Shown here one piece after another: positions 46,500 through 53,579 of a stretch of DNA of 64,000 bases. This DNA comes from Pseudomonas sp. TH41 (GTDB lineage: Bacteria > Pseudomonadota > Gammaproteobacteria > Pseudomonadales > Pseudomonadaceae). The first letter of the stretch is position 1. Each line of letters starts with the position of its first letter. A program made the position numbers and the translations under genes. The notes under the pieces are model-generated. The model saw only the letters and a program-made list of their open reading frames with translations, did no database searches and was not told where the DNA came from. The stretch lies in assembly GCF_016650695.1 (NCBI RefSeq), contig NZ_JAEKFH010000004.1, forward strand, positions 310,001 through 374,000, read 5' to 3'.

Positions 46500-47374
46500 T
46501 ATTGGTACATCTCGGGCACGTCATACCGCAGGCCGTAACGGGCATAAATGGCTTTGACCGAGCCGTCGCGGATCAACGCTTCCAGCGCCTCTTCCACGGC
46601 GTAAGCCAGTTGACGGTTGCTCTCGTGCACCGCCATGCCGATTTCCCAGAGCTGCTTGCCCATGTTCGGGTAGGCGTTTTCGGCCAGCGCCACTTGCGGG
46701 TCGGCCGCTTCATGCACTTGCCAGTCAATCTCGCCGCGCATGGCCATCACTGCGTCGACTTCACCGGCCTTCATCGCGGCAAACGCCTGGGGCACACCCG
46801 GATAATGGTGGGTTTTGCCGGCGAGCATGCCGTTGAACACCGACGTCAGGTAGAACGACGGCACGCTGTCGACTTCGACACCGATCGGGTGCTGCTCGAA
46901 CACCGCGACACTGCCCACCGAGTCCAGCCGGCGACGATCATAAGCGACTTGCCATTGCTCGTTCTGGTACGGGCCGAACATCACCACGTGGTCGTTCTCC
47001 AGCTCGCCCAGTTCATTGCGTTTTTGCGAGTAATCGCGGTCGTACGGCACGCGCATCATCAGGTCGGCCAGTTGCTGGTTGTGCAACTGACTGGCCCGCC
47101 AGATGTAATCGCGCAAATCGTCATCGAGTTTCTCGCCGGCCGGCGCCCAGATCAGCGTCAAGTGCACGCCCAGTGCTTTGGCCAATGCCTCGGCGAGTTC
47201 GACATCCACCCCTCGTGGCTGGCCGGCGTCTTCGAAGCTGTAGGGCGCGAAGTCTTTGTAGACCGCGACTTTCAGTTCCCCGGCGGCGATCATTTGGTCA
47301 AAGGTACGGACCTGCGCCTGCGCCATCTGGCAGCACAGCAACACGGCGCTGATCAACACGGTGAGCAGGCGCAT
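46499..47374 (-). CDS. Quinoprotein dehydrogenase-associated substrate-binding protein (MoxJ-like)
   Basis: A 291-residue periplasmic-binding-protein fold of the bacterial extracellular solute-binding family 3 type with a signal peptide (MRLLTVLISAVLLCCQMAQA). It belongs to the MoxJ/XoxJ-like group found beside PQQ alcohol dehydrogenases and thought to assist their activation or assembly. It begins 3 bp after pedF, and GAGGAG of its ribosome site lies inside pedF. No matching ABC membrane genes are adjacent on this strand. Confidence 0.83.
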   Translation of the reverse strand: MRLLTVLISAVLLCCQMAQAQVRTFDQMIAAGELKVAVYKDFAPYSFEDAGQPRGVDVELAEALAKALGVHLTLIWAPAGEKLDDDLRDYIWRASQLHNQQLADLMMRVPYDRDYSQKRNELGELENDHVVMFGPYQNEQWQVAYDRRRLDSVGSVAVFEQHPIGVEVDSVPSFYLTSVFNGMLAGKTHHYPGVPQAFAAMKAGEVDAVMAMRGEIDWQVHEAADPQVALAENAYPNMGKQLWEIGMAVHESNRQLAYAVEEALEALIRDGSVKAIYARYGLRYDVPEMYQ

Positions 47375-47377
47375 GGG

Positions 47378-47839
47378 TTACTCCTCGGAGTGCACGCTGT
47401 CCAGGTAGGTACGCACCGCCCACAAAGCTTCCTGGCTCAAGTAATCGGCCATTTTCGGCATGTAGACCCGGCCGTCTCGCACCGCGCCGTTACGCACCCG
47501 CTGGACAAACCATTCATCACCGGCGTCGCCGACATCCAGCAGGCGCAAATCGGGAGCGATGCCGCCGGATTTGGCTTCCAGGCCATGACAGGCCGCGCAG
47601 TTCTGGTTGTAGGCCGAAGACCCGATTTCCAGCGCTTTATCGTGTTGCGGCGAAGAACGATAGGGGTTCACCGCCGCCCAGCCATCGGCATCGACCGGCA
47701 CGCCGGCGTCCTTGATCGGGGTCAGGCCCGGGGTTTCGACCGCTTGCGGCACCACGTTGCCGTGGGCCCAGACAGAGCCTGCGCTGATAAAACCGGCCAG
47801 CAGTCCGGCAACAAGCAAGGCGTTGCGTTTTGTTGTCAT
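47378..47839 (-). CDS. pedF: Cytochrome c550, electron acceptor of the PQQ alcohol dehydrogenase
   Basis: A 153-residue periplasmic cytochrome with a signal peptide (ending VWA, near 25) and one haem-binding CAACH motif (residues 81-85). Met-containing segments after 120 (VYMPKMADYLS) hold the probable axial Met. It matches ExaB/PedF in size and setting and should take electrons from PedH. It is the first gene of the pedF-moxJ-like-soxYZ-like-hydrolase operon; the divergent promoter is shared with the gene at 48270. Confidence 0.9.
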   Translation of the reverse strand: MTTKRNALLVAGLLAGFISAGSVWAHGNVVPQAVETPGLTPIKDAGVPVDADGWAAVNPYRSSPQHDKALEIGSSAYNQNCAACHGLEAKSGGIAPDLRLLDVGDAGDEWFVQRVRNGAVRDGRVYMPKMADYLSQEALWAVRTYLDSVHSEE

Positions 47840-48003
47840 TGTTATGCCCTCAGGATTGCACGCAAAACCTCTTGGCAGAGGCTATGGCACCCATCTTAAG
47901 AACCCCGTCACGCCAACCCCATGCTGCTTTGGTGGCCGCCGTCTAGTTCCTTGGTAGTAAGGCGAGTGGCCAACACGCCTGACGCCTGGCCGTAACGCGC
48001 TCT

Positions 48004-48144
48004 GTAGCAGCCTGCGTTCGGCTGCGTGTAGGAGCGAGCTTGCTCGCGAAGATGGAACATCCGACACATTTTCTGTGGCTGAACGACCATCGCGAGCAAG
48101 CTCGCTCCTACACACAGCCGAACGCAGGCTTCGCCAGCTACTAC
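48004..48144. repeat. Nested REP: class A pair inside another palindrome
   Basis: An outer inverted pair (GTAGCAGCCTGCGTTCGGCT / complementary end at 48144) encloses a complete class A pair (48027-48112). It occupies much of the 430-bp divergent region between pedF and the ABC-binding protein. Both promoters must lie outside or within its loop. Confidence 0.85.
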
Positions 48145-48269
48145 AGATCGCATTAGGCTCGCGTTTCCGGGGTGAGCTACGACCTTGGTACTGGCTCTTC
48201 GATACTTTCTGCATATTTCATCCCCACAGCAGGGTTCCTATGCTGGCGCTACCTGTAAAGGAGTGCCTT

Positions 48270-49454
48270 ATGCGCCAGCTTGCCCCTTACGCCTTGATCT
48301 ACCTGTTGGCGATTGCCTGCGCCGCCGGGCTGGCGACCCAGAGTCAGGCGGCTGACGCGCCGTTGCAGGTACGGATCGGCTACCTGGGCTATCGACCCGA
48401 CCCGGGTCCGCTGCTGTCGAACATCATTCCCGAACCGACCGATGCCGGGCTGCGTGGCGCTGAACTGGCGATTACCGACAGCAACAGCACCGGACGCTTT
48501 CTCAACCACAGCTACAGCCTCGTCAGTGCCAGCGCCGACAGCGCGGATACGCTGATCGACGCGGCCAAGGCTCAACACGAGCAAGGCCTGCGACTATTTG
48601 TGGTGAACGCGCCGGTGGAAACCCTGCGCCGGCTCAGCGCAGTGCTGCCCGACAGCCTGCTGTTCAACGCCGGCAGCCCCGACGACAGTTTGCGCACCAC
48701 CGATTGCCTGCCCAACGTGCTGCACAGTTTGCCAAGCCGGGCGATGCTGGCCGATGCGCTGGCGCAATTCCTGGTGGTACGCAAATGGCAGCGGGCGCTG
48801 TTGATCGTCGGCCCGACCCCGGACGATCAAGCCTATGCCGCCGCCCTGCGCCGTGCCGCCAAACGTTTCGGCCTGCAACTGGTGGCGGAAAAGGCCTGGA
48901 GTTTCGACAACGATCAACGCCGCAGCGCCCAGGCCGACATGCCGCTGTTCACCCAGACCGCCGAGTACGACGTCGTGCTGGTGGCCGATGAACGCGGCGA
49001 TTTCGGCGAATACGTGCCCTACCAGACCTGGTACCCGCGCCCGGTCGCCGGCACTCAGGGGCTGACCCCGGTGGGCTGGCACAAAACCGTGGAAACCTAC
49101 GGCGCCGCCCAATTGCAAAAACGCTTCGAAGCGACGGCCGGGCGCTGGATGAACGATCGCGATTTTGCGGCATGGATCGCCGTGCGCAGCATTGCCAGCG
49201 CAGTGAGCAAACTGCGCCAGACCGATCCGATGGCGATTCGTCAGCTGGAAATCAGCGACCAACTGCCGCTGGATGGCTTCAAGGGTCGCAAGCTCAGCTA
49301 TCGACCATGGAACGGCCAGCTGCGCCAGCCAATTCCCATCGTGCAACCCCGGGCGCTGGTCAGCACCTCGCCGCAGGACGGCTTTCTGCACCCTTTCAAC
49401 GAGATGGACAGCCTGGGTTACGACAAGCCCGAGGTCAGTTGCCGCTTTCCCTGA
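48270..49454 (+). CDS. ABC transporter substrate-binding protein of the PQQ alcohol-oxidation system
   Basis: AAGGAG precedes ATG 48270; the 394-residue product has a signal peptide (ending SQA, about 33) and a branched-chain-amino-acid-type binding fold (residues about 38-370). It belongs to a set of genes (binding protein, propeller, ATPase, permease) that consistently accompany PQQ alcohol dehydrogenases. The propeller gene follows 31 bp later. The ligand is unknown; roles in alcohol uptake or cofactor/metal export have been suggested only by context. Confidence 0.82.
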   Translation: MRQLAPYALIYLLAIACAAGLATQSQAADAPLQVRIGYLGYRPDPGPLLSNIIPEPTDAGLRGAELAITDSNSTGRFLNHSYSLVSASADSADTLIDAAKAQHEQGLRLFVVNAPVETLRRLSAVLPDSLLFNAGSPDDSLRTTDCLPNVLHSLPSRAMLADALAQFLVVRKWQRALLIVGPTPDDQAYAAALRRAAKRFGLQLVAEKAWSFDNDQRRSAQADMPLFTQTAEYDVVLVADERGDFGEYVPYQTWYPRPVAGTQGLTPVGWHKTVETYGAAQLQKRFEATAGRWMNDRDFAAWIAVRSIASAVSKLRQTDPMAIRQLEISDQLPLDGFKGRKLSYRPWNGQLRQPIPIVQPRALVSTSPQDGFLHPFNEMDSLGYDKPEVSCRFP

Positions 49455-49485
49455 TCCGACAATCAGAACAACAAAGGAATCCGCC

Positions 49486-50445
49486 ATGCGCCGCACCCTG
49501 CTTTCTTGCGCCCTGCTACTCGCCGCCGGGCACGCGGCGGCCAGCACCGCCTGGGTCTCTAACGAAAAGGACAACAGCCTGAGCCTGATCGACATGCAAA
49601 CGCTGCAAGTTACCGACACCCTGCCCGTCGGCCAGCGCCCGCGCGGCTTGCTGCTGTCCCACGACAGTAAGTTGCTGTACATCTGCGCCAGCGACTCGGA
49701 CCGGGTGCAGGTGATGGACGTTGCCACGCGCAAGATCATCAAGGAACTGCCGTCGGGCAAAGACCCCGAGCAATTTGCCCTGCACCCGAATAATCGCTGG
49801 CTCTACGTTTCCAACGAAGATGATGCGCTGGTGACGGTGATCGACACCGAAACCTCCAAGGTGCTCAGCCAGATCAACGTCGGCGTCGAACCGGAAGGCA
49901 TGGCGGTCAGCCCCGACGGCAAATGGGCGGTGAACACCAGCGAAACCACCAACATGCTGCACTGGATCGACACCAGCACCCAGACCCTGGCCGACAGCAC
50001 CCTGGTGGATCAGCGGCCGCGCTTTGTCGAGTTCTCGCCCGATGGCGCGCAACTCTGGGCCTCGGCGGAAATCGGCGGCACGGTGACGGTGCTCGACGTG
50101 GCGACCCGCAAGATCCTCAAGACCCTGACCTTTCAGATCAAGGGCGTACACCCGGACAAAGTCCAGCCGGTGGGCATCAAGCTCAGCGCCGACGGCAAGT
50201 ACGGTTTCGTCGCCCTCGGTCCGGCCAACCATGTGGCGGTGGTCGACGCCAAAACCTACGAGATTGTTGATTACCTGTTGGTGGGCCGGCGCGTCTGGCA
50301 GATGGCGTTTACCCCGGATCAAAAGCAATTGCTTGCCACTAACGGCGTCAGCGGCGATGTCTCGGTGATTGATGTCGACAGTCTCAAGGTCAGCAAATCG
50401 ATCAAGGTCGGGCGCTATCCGTGGGGCGTGGTGGTGACGCCATGA
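49486..50445 (+). CDS. YVTN-type beta-propeller protein of the PQQ system
   Basis: ATG 49486 with AAAGGA upstream gives a 319-residue protein. A signal peptide ends ASA near 20. About seven repeated blades follow, each with a V-x-V-I-D or similar turn (LSLIDMQTLQVTDTLPVGQR; DVSVIDVDSLKV). Probably periplasmic. It overlaps the ATPase start by 4 bp (ATGA), so it is co-translated with the ABC genes. Confidence 0.85.
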   Translation: MRRTLLSCALLLAAGHAAASTAWVSNEKDNSLSLIDMQTLQVTDTLPVGQRPRGLLLSHDSKLLYICASDSDRVQVMDVATRKIIKELPSGKDPEQFALHPNNRWLYVSNEDDALVTVIDTETSKVLSQINVGVEPEGMAVSPDGKWAVNTSETTNMLHWIDTSTQTLADSTLVDQRPRFVEFSPDGAQLWASAEIGGTVTVLDVATRKILKTLTFQIKGVHPDKVQPVGIKLSADGKYGFVALGPANHVAVVDAKTYEIVDYLLVGRRVWQMAFTPDQKQLLATNGVSGDVSVIDVDSLKVSKSIKVGRYPWGVVVTP

Positions 50446-51173
50446 ACGCACTGGAGGTCCGCGAGCTGAGCTTCGCCTATGGGGCGAAAGAGGCCTTGCG
50501 TCAGGTGAGTTTCAATTTGGCGCCCGGGCGTTTTGCCGCATTGCTGGGGCCGAACGGTGCGGGTAAATCGACGCTGATTGCGCTGCTGACCCGGCTCTAC
50601 GATTTGCAACGCGGGGATATCCGGGTCGGCGGCTGCTCGTTACGCGATGCACCGCGCCCGGCGCTCAAGCAATTGGGCGTGGTGTTTCAACAAAGCACCC
50701 TGGACCTGGACCTCAGTGTCGAGCAAAACCTGCGTTATCACGCTGCGCTGCATGGCCTGTCCCGGCGTCAGACCGGCCTGCGGGTCGATGCTGAACTGGC
50801 CCGCCAGGCCCTGACCGAACGCCGTCGCGAAAAAGTGCGCGAGCTCAATGGTGGCCATCGCCGCCGGGTGGAAATCGCCCGGGCATTGCTGCACGAACCG
50901 CGTTTGTTGCTGCTGGATGAAGCCAGCGTCGGCCTCGACCCGGCCAGTCGCCTGGCGCTCAATCAACACATCCGCAGCCTGTGCCGCGAGCAAAGGATCA
51001 GCGTGCTCTGGACCACTCACCTGCTTGACGAAGTACAGGCCAGTGACGATTTGTTGATCCTGCATCAAGGACGCTTGGTGGCCAGCGGACAGGCGGATTC
51101 CCTGAGTCTGGAACACGGCGGCGACCTCGGTTCAGCCTTTGCTCGGCTGACAACCTCAGGAGCCGCCCGATGA
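50442..51173 (+). CDS. ABC transporter ATP-binding protein (PQQ system)
   Basis: A 243-residue ATPase. Walker A GPNGAGKST is near residue 37. The signature LSGGQ is replaced by the unusual LNGGHRRRV. Walker B LLLLDEAS lies near 160 and the H-loop in TTHLLDE. The replaced signature Ser (N) is odd but may be characteristic of this subfamily. It overlaps the permease start by ATGA. It forms the exporter-type ABC pair with the next gene. Confidence 0.88.
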   Translation: MNALEVRELSFAYGAKEALRQVSFNLAPGRFAALLGPNGAGKSTLIALLTRLYDLQRGDIRVGGCSLRDAPRPALKQLGVVFQQSTLDLDLSVEQNLRYHAALHGLSRRQTGLRVDAELARQALTERRREKVRELNGGHRRRVEIARALLHEPRLLLLDEASVGLDPASRLALNQHIRSLCREQRISVLWTTHLLDEVQASDDLLILHQGRLVASGQADSLSLEHGGDLGSAFARLTTSGAAR

Positions 51174-51961
51174 ATGCGTATTGGCACTGTTTCAGCGGCA
51201 TCGTACTGCGCGAATGGCTGCGTTTTGTGTTGCAGCGCACGCGGTTTCTCAGTGCGTTGGTGCGGCCACTGTTGTGGCTGCTGGTGTTCGCGGCAGGTTT
51301 TCGCGCGGCACTCGGCATCGCGATCATCGAACCCTACGACACCTACATTCCCTATGAGGTCTACATCATTCCGGGGCTGGCCTGCATGATCCTGCTGTTC
51401 AACGGCATGCAAGGTTCGCTGTCGATGGTCTATGACCGGGAGATGGGCAGTATGCGGGTGCTGCTGACCAGCCCCCTGCCCCGGACCTTTCTGCTGTGCA
51501 GCAAACTGTTGGCCACCTCGCTGATTTCGCTGTTGCAGGTGTATGCCTTTCTGGCGATTGCCTGGGTGTATGGCGTGCAACCGCCGGCCATGGGGGTGCT
51601 GATCGCGTTGCCGGCGCTGTTGTTGGTGGCATTGATGCTCAGTGCCCTGGGCTTGTTGCTGTCGAACGCGATCCGCCAACTGGAGAACTTTGCCGGGGTG
51701 ATGAATTTCGTGATCTTCCCGCTGTTTTTCCTGTCGTCGGCTTTGTATCCGTTGTGGAAAATGCGCGAGTCCAGTGAATGGTTGTACTGGTTGTGCGCGT
51801 TGAACCCGTTTACTCATGCGGTGGAGCTGGTACGGTTTGCCCTGTATGAACGCTTCAATCCGTTGGCGCTGGCGGTGTGCATCGGTCTGACGCTGCTGTT
51901 TTCGCTACTGGCGGTACTCACCTTCAACCCGCAACACGCCGCTCTGCGTAAATCCAACTAA
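51170..51961 (+). CDS. ABC-2 type permease (PedC-like)
   Basis: A 263-residue membrane protein with six hydrophobic segments in the ABC-2 exporter layout (amphipathic N-terminus, RPLLWLLVFAAGF, then the conserved NPFTHAVELVRF near the end). Exporter-type permeases usually move substrates outward. Together with the ATPase it forms the minimal transporter. In P. putida related genes of the ped cluster are required for growth on phenylethanol. Confidence 0.88.
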   Translation: MNAYWHCFSGIVLREWLRFVLQRTRFLSALVRPLLWLLVFAAGFRAALGIAIIEPYDTYIPYEVYIIPGLACMILLFNGMQGSLSMVYDREMGSMRVLLTSPLPRTFLLCSKLLATSLISLLQVYAFLAIAWVYGVQPPAMGVLIALPALLLVALMLSALGLLLSNAIRQLENFAGVMNFVIFPLFFLSSALYPLWKMRESSEWLYWLCALNPFTHAVELVRFALYERFNPLALAVCIGLTLLFSLLAVLTFNPQHAALRKSN

Positions 51962-51977
51962 CCACACAATCCCCCTT

Positions 51978-52058
51978 GTAGGAGCGAGCTTGCTCGCGAT
52001 GGTGTGTCAGCTGCATTAGTGTCGACTGACACACCATCGCGAGCAAGCTCGCTCCTAC
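51978..52058. repeat. REP pair, class A
   Basis: Inverted copies of GTAGGAGCGAGCTTGCTCGC with inner GATGGTGTGTCAG / CTGACACACCATC arms, after the permease stop. It may terminate the ABC operon. Confidence 0.85.
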
Positions 52059-52167
52059 ATTGATCGTCGAAATTACTACTTTAGTACGGGTTTACCTGTC
52101 TATCGTCGCATTCCAATCGCGCCGTGACTGGCATGTAATGGGTTCATAACTATAAGGATTGAACCCC

Positions 52168-52725
52168 ATGTCGCGTGCCAGACATCGTCTGTTGTGCCCT
52201 TCTCTCGCTGCGCTATCGCTGAGCCTGGTGCTGGGCGTCACGCACGCCGAAACAGCCCTGTTCTCCGCCGACGGTTATCGCATCGGCCTCTACCGCAGCC
52301 CGACGCCCCATCAGGTCGAGGGCGCGGCCATCATCGACACCGCCGCCCTGCAAACGCTGCTGGCCCGGACGCCGCGTCCGGTGTTGATCGACGTTTACCG
52401 CCGCCAATGGCTGGAAGGACGTTTCATCGAAGACCAGCCCCATGAGAACCTTCTCGGCAGCCACTGGCTGGCCAATACTGGCGACGGTGACCTGACGCCC
52501 GCCTGGCACGCCTATTTTGCGCGTAACCTGAACACATTAACCGCAGGCGATCGTGCACAACCGCTGGTCTTCTATTGCCGCGCCGATTGCTGGTTGAGCT
52601 GGAACGCGGTCAAACGCGCCGCCGCCATGGGTTATAAGTCTTTGTATTGGTATCGCGATGGCCTGGACGCCTGGCAAGCGGCGAACCTGCCCGTGACGCC
52701 GGCCCAACCTGAGCCCTTTCCCTGA
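52168..52725 (+). CDS. PQQ-dependent catabolism-associated CXXCW-motif protein
   Basis: From ATG 52168 the 185-residue protein has a signal peptide (ending THA near 26) and a rhodanese-like fold. Its active-site loop is CRADCW (near 138-143), which defines this family. It is found only beside PQQ alcohol dehydrogenase clusters. Role unknown; the Cys pair suggests thiol or sulfur chemistry in the periplasm and may relate to the SoxYZ-like carrier encoded nearby. Confidence 0.82.
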   Translation: MSRARHRLLCPSLAALSLSLVLGVTHAETALFSADGYRIGLYRSPTPHQVEGAAIIDTAALQTLLARTPRPVLIDVYRRQWLEGRFIEDQPHENLLGSHWLANTGDGDLTPAWHAYFARNLNTLTAGDRAQPLVFYCRADCWLSWNAVKRAAAMGYKSLYWYRDGLDAWQAANLPVTPAQPEPFP

Positions 52726-52781
52726 TCTTTACGCTTGCGTGTTGTTGCCACACCCTAATCAAAATAATGAGGTGAAAGGCT

Positions 52782-53447
52782 ATGTATAAAATTCTGATTG
52801 CCGATGATCACCCGCTGTTTCGCGAAGCCATACACAACGTCATCAGCGATGGGTTTCCAGGCAGCGAGGTCATGGAGACCGCCGATCTCGACAGCGCCCT
52901 GCTGCTGACTCAGGAGCATGACGACCTCGATCTGATCCTGCTCGACCTGAACATGCCGGGTATGCACGGCCTCAACGGCCTGATCAACCTGCGCAACGAA
53001 GCCCCGACCATTCCGGTGGTAATCGTCTCGGCCGAACAAGACAAACAGATCGTGCTGCAAGCCATCACGTACGGCGCGGTGGGGTTCATCACCAAATCCT
53101 CGCCGCGTGTTCAGATGACCGAAGCCATCCAGCAGATTCTCAACGGCAACGTCTACCTGCCCCCGGACATCATTCGCACGCAAAAAAGCGGCACCCACCG
53201 CCGGATGAACGATGCCCCAAGCTTCCCGCCTGAACTGCTGCAAGCCCTGACCCGCAAGCAGTTGCTCGTGCTGGAACGCATGACCAAGGGCGAGTCGAAC
53301 AAACAAATCGCCTACACCCTGGAAATCGCCGAAACCACGGTCAAGGCTCACGTCTCGGCGATCCTGCGCAAACTCAACGTGCACAACCGGGTGCAGGCTA
53401 TTTTGAGTGCCGGAGATATTGATTTCGGGTCTTACCTGCGGCGCTGA
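52782..53447 (+). CDS. LuxR-type response regulator (AgmR/ExaE/PedR1-like)
   Basis: A 221-residue two-domain regulator. The receiver has phosphoacceptor Asp55 (LLDLNMPG) and Lys near 103. The NarL-type helix-turn-helix spans about 155-215 (LTRKQLLVLERMTKGESNKQ). It matches AgmR/ExaE in length and context, the activator of PQQ alcohol-oxidation genes. Partner kinases are probably the two hybrid kinases in this cluster. Confidence 0.87.
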   Translation: MYKILIADDHPLFREAIHNVISDGFPGSEVMETADLDSALLLTQEHDDLDLILLDLNMPGMHGLNGLINLRNEAPTIPVVIVSAEQDKQIVLQAITYGAVGFITKSSPRVQMTEAIQQILNGNVYLPPDIIRTQKSGTHRRMNDAPSFPPELLQALTRKQLLVLERMTKGESNKQIAYTLEIAETTVKAHVSAILRKLNVHNRVQAILSAGDIDFGSYLRR

Positions 53448-53481
53448 CTTTAGGGGACAACCGGAAGATCGAGTCGGCCCT

Positions 53482-53554
53482 TTCGCGAGCAAGCCCGCTC
53501 CCACATTTGATCTGATTCAACTTGGTAAAATGTGGGAGCGGGCTTGCTCGCGAA
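53482..53554. repeat. REP pair, class A (GGGCTTG variant)
   Basis: Inverted copies of TTCGCGAGCAAGCCCGCTCC separated by a short loop between the convergent response regulator and hybrid kinase; suited to be a terminator. Confidence 0.85.
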
Positions 53555-53579
53555 GAGGCCAGCACAAGCACTAGAGCAT

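Noticed and set aside
46502..47899. 465-codon plus-strand open frame across the MoxJ-like and cytochrome genes
   Set aside because: Antisense to two well-supported genes with a haem motif and signal peptides; no protein features of its own.
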